A stretch of 64,000 bases of DNA from Alteromonas hispanica (lineage in GTDB: Bacteria; Pseudomonadota; Gammaproteobacteria; Enterobacterales; Alteromonadaceae): positions 152,801-216,800 of the forward strand of contig NZ_JAAAWP010000006.1 in the NCBI RefSeq assembly GCF_010500915.1, given 5' to 3'. Below, piece by piece: positions 36,837 through 46,885 of the stretch; the first letter of the stretch is position 1, and every line of letters begins with the position of its first letter. The position numbers and the translations under genes were made by a program. The notes beneath the pieces were generated by a model. It ran no database searches. It saw only the letters and a list, made by a program, of their open reading frames with translations, and was not told where the DNA came from.

Positions 36837-38063
36837 TTGGATACGATTGAATTTATTCAAATTCGAAAGTTCATTGTTAAACTTGGCAAAATGCTGCACA
36901 AGTACGGTACGCCTGCATTTAGATTAGAAGCCTACCTTACGGAAATCGCCACGTACCTTGGTGTGCATGCGTCGTTTATTTCTACGCCCACGTCATTAAC
37001 TATTGTTATTTGGAGCGATCGTCACGAAGACGAATATAATCATGCTGCTCGCCTTATGCCTGGTGAGTTAGATATGAATGCCCTTTCGCTCACCGACGAA
37101 CTTGCCAGTTCACTGCTTAACGGCGAACTGTCATTAAGCGAAGCGAATACCCGGTTAGACGAAATAGATGCCATGGGCAGTCCGTATGGCAAAATTCCTA
37201 CCGGTATTGCATTTGGCATGGCGACCGGTGCGTTTGCTATGCTAATGGGTGCAAGCTGGTCTGAAATTGGTTGGTCGAGCGCGCTTGGGTTATTAGCGTT
37301 TGTATGGACACTGTGGGCCGAGCGCTCAAAACGCGTTAACCTTATGCTTGAACCCATGACCGCATTTATTGCAGGTTTGCTAGCCTGCGCAGTTGGCAGC
37401 TACGTAGATCCGGGCATTAATATTCCCTTGGTGGTGCTATCGTCTGTTATTGTTTTTGTGCCGGGGTTAGCGCTTACTATGGGTTTAGCCGAGCTATCTT
37501 CTCGCAACATGGTGTCTGGCACTGCGCGCACTATGGACGCTATTATGCAGTTATTTAAGCTGTATTTTGGGGCATTTTTAGGTGTTACCGCAGGCTTTAA
37601 TCTGTTTGGTGAGAATATTTATACACCCGCTCAGTCTCTGCCTTATTGGGCAACTTGGCTATCGGTTTTACTGCTTTGTATTGCTCTAGTCGCCATTTTT
37701 AGAACGCGAGTTAAGCACATTCCATGGGCGTTAGCTGCGGCCTTCATTGCCTATAGCGCTACAGCGTACAGCGCTGACTTTATGAGCCCCGGACTAGGTG
37801 CGTTTGTGGGCGCATTTGCGCTAGGTATTTTCGCAAATGGTTTTACTCGCATTGCTAATCAGCCCGCCACCATTGTTGCTATGCACGGGTTAATTGTGCT
37901 GGTACCGGGCTCTAAAACCTATATTGGACTCAACTCGTTTATGACGGGAAAAGACTTTGTGCAGGCAGATCATTTAGGCCAAGAAGTCTTTCTCATTTTT
38001 ATGTCGTTAGTGGCAGGGCTTATATTTGCCAACGTAGTTATGCCCACGAAAAAGGCGCTGTAA
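36837..38063 (+). CDS. ThrE-family threonine/serine exporter
   Basis: The 408-residue protein joins the two halves of the ThrE family: an N-terminal part with KLGKMLHKYGTPAFRLEAYL and the SFISTPTSLTIVIW stretch followed by about five membrane helices, and a C-terminal part with about five more (VPGSKTYIGLNSFMTG near the end). It should export threonine, serine or small peptides by proton exchange. Start is TTG at 36837, supported by AAGGA 7 bases upstream. It stands alone between the hem operon terminator and a terminator at its own stop codon. Confidence 0.85.
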   Translation: MDTIEFIQIRKFIVKLGKMLHKYGTPAFRLEAYLTEIATYLGVHASFISTPTSLTIVIWSDRHEDEYNHAARLMPGELDMNALSLTDELASSLLNGELSLSEANTRLDEIDAMGSPYGKIPTGIAFGMATGAFAMLMGASWSEIGWSSALGLLAFVWTLWAERSKRVNLMLEPMTAFIAGLLACAVGSYVDPGINIPLVVLSSVIVFVPGLALTMGLAELSSRNMVSGTARTMDAIMQLFKLYFGAFLGVTAGFNLFGENIYTPAQSLPYWATWLSVLLLCIALVAIFRTRVKHIPWALAAAFIAYSATAYSADFMSPGLGAFVGAFALGIFANGFTRIANQPATIVAMHGLIVLVPGSKTYIGLNSFMTGKDFVQADHLGQEVFLIFMSLVAGLIFANVVMPTKKAL

Positions 38064-38073
38064 AGCGCCTTTT
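38050..38073 (+). terminator. terminator overlapping the exporter stop codon
   Basis: AAAAGGCGCT and AGCGCCTTTT pair around GTAA, so the hairpin contains the TAA stop (38061-38063) of the ThrE-like gene. The T run is short (TTTT). Confidence 0.65.
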
Positions 38074-38121
38074 AGCTGGCTATCGTTTAAAGCCACACAA
38101 GCACTAGTGCTTATCTCTCAT

Positions 38122-39159
38122 TTATTTCAACAGCGCGATTAATGCTCTGCCTAATCTTGCGTTTAATGCCCCTGCCGCAATGGCCTCGGCGGAATTTTCC
38201 ATAAACTTAGCCGATAAACTACCACCAATTTGATTCGCCACTTCGTCAGTAGCTAAATCGAAAATACCCTGCGCAGCAATGTTTTGTGCCAGTACTTTCA
38301 GCAGCTTCCAATTTCCCGCCGTACTTGGGCGTAAGCCATAAACTCGCGCCATGCGGCGAATAGTACGAAAGCTAATCCAAATAACAGCGAAGGTTTGAAT
38401 TAAGTTGTTAGGGCTTATAAAAGCTAAGCTACCGGCGGTAACCGATTCTTTATTTAGCACCTTATGAGCTTTGGCTTGTACCGGCGTTAGCACAGTATCT
38501 TCATACAACCCCAACAACTCAGTGGCATTCATATCATCCTGCACCAACTGCTTATAGCGAGCAAAGCACTGTTGGGCATAAGAGCCTTTCGAAAACCGCT
38601 GGCCGTGGGCGTTAAGCACTTTCTGGACATGGTTTTTACTGATGCTGCTTTGCGCCATAGCATCGTTTTTTTCGGTAAATAATGTACGAATAGCAGAAGC
38701 GTCTTTCATGGCAGTATTGACTTGCTTATAGCCTCGCCACTCTCGAAAGCTTAAATAGCTAAAGCTACTTACAAAGCCAATCAGTAATGCGCCCAAAACT
38801 CCCGTGCCCACAGGGTGTTCACTCACATTAGCGACCAAGGTGGTGTAAGCGTCGAAGGTAAAAAAGCCAAGCACACTCAACACACCAAAAATAAGCGTAG
38901 CGCCCCCTAGCGAGATACCGCTATCTGTTGAGTCTACTACCCAACTGTCTTTTTCAACCTGCGCGGGAAGTTTAGTCTCTGGCGGCTCTATATCAAGGGT
39001 ATGGGTAGTAACCTTCGAGCGATACGGTGCTTTGTAGCCACTATGTTCACTGGCTGTCTCTGGTGCTTGCTCAGACACCTTGCTGTCATTATCTGACATA
39101 CTGTCTGAAGGGCTATCTGACTGACTTGTGTAAAACGGCCCGTCTTTGCGCTCGTTCAT
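38122..39159 (-). CDS. ycjF: YcjF-like DUF697 membrane protein
   Basis: The 345-residue protein has a long charged N-terminus, two hydrophobic helices (LGGATLIFGVLSVLGFFTFDAY and GTGVLGALLIGFVSSFSYL), and a C-terminal domain with the family blocks FISPNNLIQTFAVIWISFRTIRRMARVYGLRPS and ALNARLGRALIAL. It pairs with the YcjX-like GTPase encoded just upstream (4-bp overlap). In E. coli the pair belongs to the phage-shock/stress neighbourhood; here no psp genes are seen. Confidence 0.85.
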   Translation of the reverse strand: MNERKDGPFYTSQSDSPSDSMSDNDSKVSEQAPETASEHSGYKAPYRSKVTTHTLDIEPPETKLPAQVEKDSWVVDSTDSGISLGGATLIFGVLSVLGFFTFDAYTTLVANVSEHPVGTGVLGALLIGFVSSFSYLSFREWRGYKQVNTAMKDASAIRTLFTEKNDAMAQSSISKNHVQKVLNAHGQRFSKGSYAQQCFARYKQLVQDDMNATELLGLYEDTVLTPVQAKAHKVLNKESVTAGSLAFISPNNLIQTFAVIWISFRTIRRMARVYGLRPSTAGNWKLLKVLAQNIAAQGIFDLATDEVANQIGGSLSAKFMENSAEAIAAGALNARLGRALIALLK

Positions 39160-40577
39160 TGTTGCTCTCCTTTGCCCAGCAAGAACTGTAGCAACCTGTC
39201 TACACCTTTGCCGGCCAATATTCTTGCTTTAAAATCTGATGGTACTCGTGCATTGGGAACAGGAAAGTGCGCCCCCTCTTCCATCTCTTTTAATGTGCTT
39301 GGAACAGGTTCAAACACAGATTCAACATAGGCCCCGTCGCGGTTTTTGTAGCGAATAGCCTGCGGCGTGCTGCCCTCATCTGTAACTTGCATGGCCGATA
39401 CCAGAAAGTGCTCAAATTCTATGGGCTTATCGGTAAAGCGCGCTCTTGCGCCCTCTGTAATTTGGGTAAGTAAGCTTAATAAGTTTTCACGCTGATTTAC
39501 CGGAATAAGATCGGCCTTGGTAGCCACAAACGCCACTTTGCCAATTTGCTGTTTCTTTAACACATTGCGCGAAAACCAACTGCTTTGGCCATACACAAAG
39601 GTATCGGCCAAATGGCTTAACGTTTCTTTTAACTGATACAAATGCTGACGGCTATGATTAAGCCCTTCGAACAAATCGACCAAAATGATTTGTTTATCGG
39701 TTTCTTTAAAAATTGACTGCTTAAGCGGCGTTAGCCACTTCTTCTGAAACGTACCAAAGTGTTCTTCGAATGCTTTATACCAAGGGTGAGATACGTCGCT
39801 GGTAATGCTAGAAGGCAATGGCGTAAAGCCAAAGTGCTGCCAATCAAAATCGCTGGCGTCGAGTAAAAAACTGCCCGGTTGTAACAGCGATATGCCATGG
39901 CGCTTGGCTTCTATCAGATATTCTCGGTAGGCCATAACTAACTGTTGAATACGCTCTGTTGTGGGCGGTTGCTCAAAATCAAAGGCATTAACCACCTGCT
40001 TCCAGTTTTTGGCAAAATGCTGTTGAGGCCCTCCGCTTAACTGAGCCCATGAGGAATCAGACCACTGCGCATACGTTTTGCTCAACATGGGAATGTCGGT
40101 TATCCACTCACCAGGATAATCGATAAACTCAAAAACTACATCGGTATGAGGCAGCAAGTGCTTTTTAATAGAGGCCGTTTGCTTTAACCGTACTATGAGC
40201 TTAAACCCAAAGGCTTGCTCGGTTGCTGCTGGCCATTTCCCCTGTTCAAGGGCGGCAATATTTTCTTCTTGGGGAAAAGGCGTGTAGCCATCAATGGGCT
40301 CAACGCGTATGTCTAACACCTGTGATGGCGGCAAGTAACGCAGTAGTGGTAAGCAGGCATAACCTTCCTCACTTCTGCTTTTAAGCATAGTGACCAAGCT
40401 GGTAAATAGCATCGACTTTCCGCTGCGACTTAGCCCAGTAATGGTAAACCTGTGAGTTTCCTTGCTGAAAACGTCGGCTAGAGTGTTACCTGTAAGCGAC
40501 GCTGCTGTCATTGTTTTCTCTAACAGTGCAGCCATTTTATTTTGCGCCACTTTTTTTTGCGCCACTTTTTTCTGCAT
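39156..40577 (-). CDS. ycjX: YcjX-like P-loop GTPase
   Basis: The protein of about 473 residues has the P-loop in FTITGLSRSGKSMLFTSLV, VFEFIDYPGEWITDIPML in the switch region, ILVDLFEGLNHSRQHLYQLKETL and a base-recognition-like ATKADLIP. It belongs to the YcjX family of stress-linked GTPases. The start is uncertain: the frame is open to a TTG at 40643, and ATGs at 40628, 40577 and 40535 are possible; a KKVAQ repeat near the beginning makes the shortest start plausible too. It overlaps the DUF697 gene by 4 bp. Confidence 0.85.
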   Translation of the reverse strand: MQKKVAQKKVAQNKMAALLEKTMTAASLTGNTLADVFSKETHRFTITGLSRSGKSMLFTSLVTMLKSRSEEGYACLPLLRYLPPSQVLDIRVEPIDGYTPFPQEENIAALEQGKWPAATEQAFGFKLIVRLKQTASIKKHLLPHTDVVFEFIDYPGEWITDIPMLSKTYAQWSDSSWAQLSGGPQQHFAKNWKQVVNAFDFEQPPTTERIQQLVMAYREYLIEAKRHGISLLQPGSFLLDASDFDWQHFGFTPLPSSITSDVSHPWYKAFEEHFGTFQKKWLTPLKQSIFKETDKQIILVDLFEGLNHSRQHLYQLKETLSHLADTFVYGQSSWFSRNVLKKQQIGKVAFVATKADLIPVNQRENLLSLLTQITEGARARFTDKPIEFEHFLVSAMQVTDEGSTPQAIRYKNRDGAYVESVFEPVPSTLKEMEEGAHFPVPNARVPSDFKARILAGKGVDRLLQFLLGKGEQQ

Positions 40578-40745
40578 GATGGTGATTTGCTTCTCGTTAT
40601 TGGCCAAGCGATAACTAAATACAGCCATAACAGCGTTACACAAGCTGCGTAGACTCTACTTACTATAGTGGTTCTTCTTGCGATAAAAGCAAGGCTGGTG
40701 CCACAGTTTCAAGCCGTGCAAAAATGTAACAGGCGGTAAACAGAG

Positions 40746-41507
40746 TTAGTGCTCTTCAGTCAGCCCAAATAGCTTTTTCTTGATGCGATTTTTACTTGAA
40801 TGCCAGTGATTCTTGGGCTTTTTCGGCGCGTTGTCGATAACGTGCTCAAAGTCGATGTCGGCTTTTGCGGTAGGCGGAACGTGGGCACAAAAAAAGGTTT
40901 CTATCGAAGATTGGGCCAACGTCTTCAGGCTCTCCCTGTATTGATTGGGGTGGCAAAGCGGATATGGCGGTACAAGCTTTCCCTTCACCTTCACCAACAC
41001 ATCGGCAATATAAGCTTGCTTGCTAGGAACATGCACTACAGACAGGTCATGATCGGTATGGCCTGGCGTGTAAAGTACTTGCCACTGTTTGAACACCGGC
41101 AAACGCTGTTTGTCTTTTAAAATAATATCGGGCGCTAACACTGGGTTATACCAAATAGGCGCTCTTTCTTTACCTATTCTGTCTGCTACCCACCAGGTTA
41201 ATAGCAAGTCGATAACATGCGCTGTGCGCCCACCTAATCCGGTATACCATGCGGCTGCTTTAGGATGTGCTGCCACCTGCGCGCCGGTTCGAGCGCGAAG
41301 TCGCATTGCGCCACCGGCATGGTCGGGGTGCATATGAGTAACCACAATTAGCTTGAGATCGCTTAGCGGCCTGCCCAACGTGCTAGTGATATACAGACAC
41401 ACCTTATCAACATCGGCGCGGCTACAACCGTCTAGCAAAAGCAGTCCCTCACTGTCTTCTGCGAGATAAATATGTTGTATATAACCTGGCAACGTATGAA
41501 TTTTCAT
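40746..41507 (-). CDS. metallo-beta-lactamase-fold hydrolase
   Basis: The 253-residue enzyme carries the di-metal motif THMHPDHAGG (H58, H60, D62, H63), later YTPGHTDHDLSVVH and a closing FFCAHVPPTAKAD. It is of the glyoxalase-II-like group with unknown substrate. It stands between ycjX and the LysR gene without clear operon links. Confidence 0.85.
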   Translation of the reverse strand: MKIHTLPGYIQHIYLAEDSEGLLLLDGCSRADVDKVCLYITSTLGRPLSDLKLIVVTHMHPDHAGGAMRLRARTGAQVAAHPKAAAWYTGLGGRTAHVIDLLLTWWVADRIGKERAPIWYNPVLAPDIILKDKQRLPVFKQWQVLYTPGHTDHDLSVVHVPSKQAYIADVLVKVKGKLVPPYPLCHPNQYRESLKTLAQSSIETFFCAHVPPTAKADIDFEHVIDNAPKKPKNHWHSSKNRIKKKLFGLTEEH

Positions 41508-41547
41508 AAACTCACCTAAATAAGCACGTATTGCATGCTAGCAAAAA

Positions 41548-42471
41548 TTATCTGGTTAGACCAGATTCGGCGAACAGCAGTAACATAAGTGCTTTTAACC
41601 ACATTAAACCGGGCTCACCTTCGTGTTGACTGTGCCAATACAGATGAGTTTCCAAGGCGGGTAGCCCATAAGGAAGCGGTGCAGAAATTAGATTGTCGCC
41701 GGAGATGGCATCGGCGACAGAGCCAGGTAAAGTAAGTATTGCGTTAGTGCAGGCGACTACGTCGGCAGCGGCACGGTAGTTTTGGCAGCGCCAAAGTGAA
41801 GGCCTATTTACGCCAAGTTGTTGCAAAGCAATCTCTTCAACCGACGCTCCCTTCGTTCTGTTAGATACAGTGATATGCCTGGCCTCTAAATAGGCTTTTT
41901 TATCTACATTATTCACCAACGGATTATTGCGGTTCATAAGAACCCTATAATTATCGCGGCGAAGTAAACTATGAGAAATAGGTTTGGGTACTGCTCGTCC
42001 GATATCAATGGCTAGATGCAAATTGCGATTACTTAAGTCTGCCTGCATCGAGTCTCGCTGTAAGCGTGTACTTACTATCTCAATATTTGGCGCTTTTTCT
42101 TCTAGTGTTGCCAGCAAAGTAGGAAGCACTCCAAGTTCCAGTGATTCTTGCATCGCAATTACAAACCTTTGGTGGCTGAGCGCAGGGTCGAAATGATTAA
42201 ACTGCCCAAGCGCACTTCGTATTTGCGTAAGTGCATGCAAAACATCTGGAGCAAGTCGCTCACAAGCCGCTGTTGGTAGCATGTGCTGCTTGTCTCTTAC
42301 AAAAAGCGGGTCGCCCAGTATTTCTCTGAACCGGCGCATAGCATGGCTTACTGCAGAGGGCGTAATGTGCAACGTTTCCGCAACTCTCGACATATTGCGC
42401 TGCTGCCACAGGGCTTCGAATACTTTTAATAAATTCAGGTCGAGCTTTTCAAATTGTCTACTATCGATCAT
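41548..42471 (-). CDS. LysR-family transcriptional regulator
   Basis: The 307-residue protein has the N-terminal winged helix (DLNLLKVFEALWQQRNMSRVAETLHITPSAVSHAMRRFREILGDPLFVR) and a periplasmic-binding-like effector domain. It is divergent from the acyl-CoA dehydrogenase gene across 318 bp and is likely its regulator. The spacer holds a triple repeat. Confidence 0.9.
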   Translation of the reverse strand: MIDSRQFEKLDLNLLKVFEALWQQRNMSRVAETLHITPSAVSHAMRRFREILGDPLFVRDKQHMLPTAACERLAPDVLHALTQIRSALGQFNHFDPALSHQRFVIAMQESLELGVLPTLLATLEEKAPNIEIVSTRLQRDSMQADLSNRNLHLAIDIGRAVPKPISHSLLRRDNYRVLMNRNNPLVNNVDKKAYLEARHITVSNRTKGASVEEIALQQLGVNRPSLWRCQNYRAAADVVACTNAILTLPGSVADAISGDNLISAPLPYGLPALETHLYWHSQHEGEPGLMWLKALMLLLFAESGLTR

Positions 42472-42685
42472 GTTTTTTCTTCCTCACCGTGCCCCGCTTG
42501 AACGTGCTACAAAAAGTGCATGGCGTATATCCAGTTAAATAACTAGGCTTCATGAACTAGTTAAGCACGATGTGAACAGCATTCATAGTGTAGTGGGATT
42601 ATATTTCATTTCATTCAACGCTCTTATTTTACTAAGCTGTGTGAATAAAAGATGCATTAATCGTGTTGTTGAGCCGATTCAGTAA

Positions 42686-42739
42686 GGCAAGCCATCATTT
42701 AGCAAATTATTAGCAAACTATTAGCAAAATATGCTTGCC
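42686..42739. repeat. three 11-bp tandem repeats framed by an inverted repeat
   Basis: TAGCAAANTAT is repeated three times head to tail without gap (42700-42710, 42711-42721, 42722-42732), differing only at the eighth base (T, C, A). GGCAAGC (42686-42692) and GCTTGCC (42733-42739) frame the array. The period equals one helical turn, so a protein could bind three faces in line. It ends 51 bp before the dehydrogenase start, in promoter position. Confidence 0.7.
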
Positions 42740-42789
42740 GCCATATACGCAGACTAAAACCGAATACAATTTCACTATCGAGGGTAGCT

Positions 42790-44010
42790 ATGGACTTTTC
42801 ACATAACGACAAAACTAACGCAATGCTGGAAAAGCTAGATGCGTTTATTGCTGAGCATATCGAGCCTATCGAAAACGAGGTTTACGATTTTCATCATAAA
42901 GAAAATAACCATAGCGACTGGAAGAGCTGGAAGCTTCACCCAAAAACTGAAGAGCTGAAGAAAAAAGCGCGCGACGCGGGTTTAGCCAACTTGTTTTTAC
43001 CCGATGGCGAATTAGGTAAAGGGCTTACCACGCTCGAATATGCGCCTATGGCTGAGCGTATGGGTAAGTTTTTATTTGCGCCTGAGATCTTCAATTGCAA
43101 TGCACCAGATACTGGCAATATGGAAGTGCTTTATCACTTTGGTAACGACGAACAAAAAGCAAAATGGTTAACGCCGTTATTAGCTGGTGAAATACGCTCA
43201 GTATTTGGAATGACTGAACCAGATGTAGCGTCGTCCGATGCTACAAATATGGCGGCAACCATTATTGAAGATGGCGACGATGTTGTTATCAATGGCAAGA
43301 AATGGTGGTCTACCGGGTTAGGCCATCCTAATGCAGCGTTTACTATTTTTATGGGGCTGTCGAATCCAGATAACGATAAGCACAGCCGCCACAGCATGGT
43401 GATAGTGCCACTTGATACACCAGGAATTACAATTAAACGCATGCTAGATGCCTATGGCGACTTTGATGCCCCCTACGGCCACGGCGAAATGCATTTCGAC
43501 AACGTGCGGGTAAGCAAAGCCAACGTAATTGCCGGTTTAGGTAAAGGGTTTGCAATAGCGCAGGGCCGATTAGGGCCGGGCAGAATTCATCACTGCATGC
43601 GCGCAATCGGCATGGCAGAAAAATCGTTAGAATTGGCGCTTAAGCGAGGCCATGAACGTGTGGCTTTTGGTAAGCCTATTATTCGCTTAGGTGGTAATTT
43701 AGAGCGGGTTGCCGATGCACGTATGGCCATTGAACAAGCCAGACTGCTAACCCTTCACGCTGCCTGGAAGATCGATAACCTTGGTGTAAAACACGCCATG
43801 ACAGAAATTTCAGCCATTAAAGTGGTAGTGCCTAATATGTTGCAAGATGTAGTAGACATGGCACTGCAATTACATGGTGGAGCCGGTATGTGCAGCGACT
43901 TCCCACTAGCGCGCTTTGCTGCAGGGGCGCGTGCCTTGCGCTTAGCCGACGGACCGGATGAAGTGCACAAAGGTATGGTATCTAGACTAGAGCTTAAGAA
44001 ATACCAGTAA
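42790..44010 (+). CDS. acyl-CoA dehydrogenase (ACAD10/11-like)
   Basis: The 406-residue flavoenzyme oxidises an acyl-CoA at the alpha-beta bond. It has FGMTEPDVASSDATNM, VINGKKWWSTGLGHPNA, FDNVRVSKANVIAGLGKGFAIAQGRLGPGRIHHCMRAIG, the FAD-binding HERVAFGKPI and the C-terminal ALQLHGGAGMCSDFPLARFAAGARALRLADGPDEVH. The form with GRIHHCMRAIG resembles the ACAD10/11 group. No partner beta-oxidation genes lie next to it. It is probably controlled by the divergent LysR protein. Confidence 0.92.
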   Translation: MDFSHNDKTNAMLEKLDAFIAEHIEPIENEVYDFHHKENNHSDWKSWKLHPKTEELKKKARDAGLANLFLPDGELGKGLTTLEYAPMAERMGKFLFAPEIFNCNAPDTGNMEVLYHFGNDEQKAKWLTPLLAGEIRSVFGMTEPDVASSDATNMAATIIEDGDDVVINGKKWWSTGLGHPNAAFTIFMGLSNPDNDKHSRHSMVIVPLDTPGITIKRMLDAYGDFDAPYGHGEMHFDNVRVSKANVIAGLGKGFAIAQGRLGPGRIHHCMRAIGMAEKSLELALKRGHERVAFGKPIIRLGGNLERVADARMAIEQARLLTLHAAWKIDNLGVKHAMTEISAIKVVVPNMLQDVVDMALQLHGGAGMCSDFPLARFAAGARALRLADGPDEVHKGMVSRLELKKYQ

Positions 44011-44057
44011 GCTAGGGTTAAATTACCGCGTATTTCAGCGCTTTATGCCAAACACAA

Positions 44058-44110
44058 AAATGCCGCTTTAGCTTATACTCTATAAAAAGAGCACAAACAA
44101 AGCGGCATTT
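44058..44110. terminator. inverted repeat between convergent genes
   Basis: AAATGCCGCTTT (44058-44069) and AAAGCGGCATTT (44099-44110) are exact complements separated by 29 bases, with A/T runs on both outer sides. It can serve as a shared terminator for the dehydrogenase (plus) and the TonB receptor (minus). Confidence 0.7.
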
Positions 44111-44158
44111 CTTTATGTTGTTACTTTTAGCTTTTCACTTACCTAAAGCTTTAAAGGC

Positions 44159-46885
44159 TTAGTAAGTATAGCGTGCCTGCACGTAGTACATGCCGCCGTT
44201 AAAGCCAAACGGGCTTGCTTCTGAATATAGCTGACCCAGGCTACCCGCACTTGGGTTCTCTTCAGGGTAAGTGTCGAACAAGTTGTTCGCACCCACTACT
44301 AAGTCAAGATATTCGTTGTAGCTATACACCACTTCAACATCAATCAATACTTCCGCATCGATATCGTCTACACCGTTACCCGTGTCGTCCCAACCACCGA
44401 AGTAGTTAGCTCTTACTAGGGTTCTGAAGTCGCCTTGAGTGTGTGTCCAAGAAATATTACCGCGCAAGTTAGGCAGCAAATCTTCTATGGCAGCAACACG
44501 TCCTTCGCCAATTGGGTTGAGTGTACCTACATCATCAACTTCTGTTTCGTTGTAGTTAGCCGCAAGTGTTAAGCGAGAACTACCGCCCCATGCATCAAAA
44601 CTGTAGTTACCTACAACATCGATACCGCGTGTTGTGGTATCAAAGCTGTTAGAGAAGAATCTGAACTGCGATAAATCATCTAGGCCAATAAAGTTCTGAC
44701 GGTCGATAATGCCCGCAGAATCAAGCTCAGTTAATGCTTCAGATACCGAGCCATAGTTAGCACCGCCACCTGCAAAGTTAAGTGCATCCAGGAAGTCTAC
44801 GTTAGCACCTAGTGCTACGCGGTTTTCAAGCTCGATATTGTAGAAGTCGACAGTCCAGCTCATATCTGCGATATCAGCAGAGAAACCAATTGAGAAGTTT
44901 TTCGCTTCCTCTGGGCCTAAGTCTGGACGACCGTTACCTTGGCTTTCGATGAAGTCGGCAGCTAACTGACCGGCTGCTGATGACAGTGGCAATGTACCCT
45001 GGTCAATAAGCACGCCGTTTACGTTTTGCGTAGTTACGTTAGTGATATTCGCCTGGCCAGCTGTTGGTGCGTGGAAGCCAGTTGAATAAGCACTTCGAAT
45101 ACGGAAATCGTCAGTTACGTGAAAGATACCCGCTAATTTAAAATCGGTAGTATCACCAAATTCACTAAAGTCCTCACGACGAACCGCCGCTTGTAACGTA
45201 AGAGACTCAGTAACATCAGCTTCTAAATCCACATAGAACGCAGTACTGTCTTGCGAAGCACTGGTGTCGCTTGGGAAACCACCGAAGCCGTTAGAGCTTG
45301 AGGAAAACCCTTGGCTTGCCAATGGACCTAACGCAAATGACGCTGCATCACCGGCGAACAAATCAAACTCTTCTTTGCGGTATTCGGCACCAAATGCCAC
45401 GTTCAAATCTGATTCAAAGCCAACATCAACACCGTACACAAAGTTAAGGTTAAACAAGGTTTCTGTTTGTTCCTGACCACCCGGTTTAAAGTCGCGAGGC
45501 GTATCTGGACCAAGTGACGCATTAATGGTGTTGTTGATAAAGAAGTCGGTTCTGTTAGAGCCGCGCTGTGCGCTCACATCGTAGTAAAGGCCGTTACCTA
45601 TTTCTAAGTCGCCGCGTAAACCTACAGTGAAAGCCATATCCTCATTGTCACCACCAAAGCGAGGAACAAAGCCCGTTGGAATGGTTTCGATGAACGAGAA
45701 ACAGTTATCGTCTGCTTGAACCTGTGCAAGGAAATCTGGGTCTGGGAAGACATTACCGTTTCCGCCAATTGGAATACCGGCAATACAGCTTCCGCCGACA
45801 CCAACACCGTCTAAATCACCCACTAGCACAGAGTGAACACCGTTCGGATCTTCAAGACCAGTGAGTGGATCAACCAATGGACCTGCATACACACCACCGC
45901 GCTGGCTGCCTTCTGTAACCGGGTTACGATAGAAGAAGCCGCCGGTTACTGTACGCTGACCGTAGTTACCGAAAAGATATAATTCAGCCGCATCACTAAA
46001 CTCGTAACCTGAGTTGATAAATACTTTTACGTCGTCTTCAACGTCTGGCTGTCCCCAGTACTGAGGAACTTCGTTGGTGTAAGCGTTAATGGTAGAGAAG
46101 TCTGATTGAGCAAGATAGCCCGCATCAACCATACCGGCCACATCGTCACGAACCACAGAGCGAATAGTGCCTTCAACATCGCGAACTTCAGCCGTTACGT
46201 TTACAAAACCGCTGGTGCCGAGGGAGAAACCTGCGTTGGCAGAAATGGTGTAATTGTCGCCATCGCCTTCATAGGTAGAACCGTAGTTTGCACGCAATTC
46301 GAAACCTTCGTCGTTGTCGCGCAACAAGAAGTTAAGTACACCGGCAATGGCATCAGAACCATACTGAGACGATGCACCATCGCGCAATACTTCAACCTGC
46401 TTAAGGGCAAGTGAAGGTATCGCTGAAATGTCTACACCTTGTGCACCATCAGAAATACCACCACCTAAGAATGAGATAATAGAGCCACGATGTCTACGCT
46501 TACCGTTAACCAACACAAGCACGTTATCTGGTGATAAACCACGCATGTTCGCCGGACGAACAATGGTTGCCGCATCACTAATAGGCTGTGTGTTTACATC
46601 GAAAGACGGTACGTTAGTACGAAGCATATCTTGAACGTCAGAAGACGAGTTTTGACGGAATTCATCACCGCTAATCACATCAACAGGTACTGGAGAATCT
46701 GCCGCAGAGCGGTTGGTCATTCGCGTACCAGTGACAATAATATTTTCAAAACTTTCTTTTTCTTCTTCCGTTTCCTGCGCTAATGCGGGGAAAGAAAGTG
46801 CGGCAAATAATGGTAATGAGCCAGCAAGCAGCGCTGACGTAATACGATTAAGTTTGCGACCCTTTGGGAAGTTACTTTTGTTCAC
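44159..46885 (-). CDS. TonB-dependent receptor, substrate unknown
   Basis: The 908-residue outer-membrane receptor has a signal peptide (residues 12-35, ending LAQ), the TonB-box-like NIIVTGTRMTNR, a plug with SSDVQDMLRTNVPSFDV, RPANMRGLSPDNVLVLVNGKRRH and EVLRDGASSQYGSDAIAGVLNFLLR, and a barrel ending YYVQARYTY. No substrate-specific neighbours exist: the flanking genes are an acyl-CoA dehydrogenase and a small barrel protein. A long AT-rich upstream region suggests strong regulation. Confidence 0.92.
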   Translation of the reverse strand: MNKSNFPKGRKLNRITSALLAGSLPLFAALSFPALAQETEEEKESFENIIVTGTRMTNRSAADSPVPVDVISGDEFRQNSSSDVQDMLRTNVPSFDVNTQPISDAATIVRPANMRGLSPDNVLVLVNGKRRHRGSIISFLGGGISDGAQGVDISAIPSLALKQVEVLRDGASSQYGSDAIAGVLNFLLRDNDEGFELRANYGSTYEGDGDNYTISANAGFSLGTSGFVNVTAEVRDVEGTIRSVVRDDVAGMVDAGYLAQSDFSTINAYTNEVPQYWGQPDVEDDVKVFINSGYEFSDAAELYLFGNYGQRTVTGGFFYRNPVTEGSQRGGVYAGPLVDPLTGLEDPNGVHSVLVGDLDGVGVGGSCIAGIPIGGNGNVFPDPDFLAQVQADDNCFSFIETIPTGFVPRFGGDNEDMAFTVGLRGDLEIGNGLYYDVSAQRGSNRTDFFINNTINASLGPDTPRDFKPGGQEQTETLFNLNFVYGVDVGFESDLNVAFGAEYRKEEFDLFAGDAASFALGPLASQGFSSSSNGFGGFPSDTSASQDSTAFYVDLEADVTESLTLQAAVRREDFSEFGDTTDFKLAGIFHVTDDFRIRSAYSTGFHAPTAGQANITNVTTQNVNGVLIDQGTLPLSSAAGQLAADFIESQGNGRPDLGPEEAKNFSIGFSADIADMSWTVDFYNIELENRVALGANVDFLDALNFAGGGANYGSVSEALTELDSAGIIDRQNFIGLDDLSQFRFFSNSFDTTTRGIDVVGNYSFDAWGGSSRLTLAANYNETEVDDVGTLNPIGEGRVAAIEDLLPNLRGNISWTHTQGDFRTLVRANYFGGWDDTGNGVDDIDAEVLIDVEVVYSYNEYLDLVVGANNLFDTYPEENPSAGSLGQLYSEASPFGFNGGMYYVQARYTY

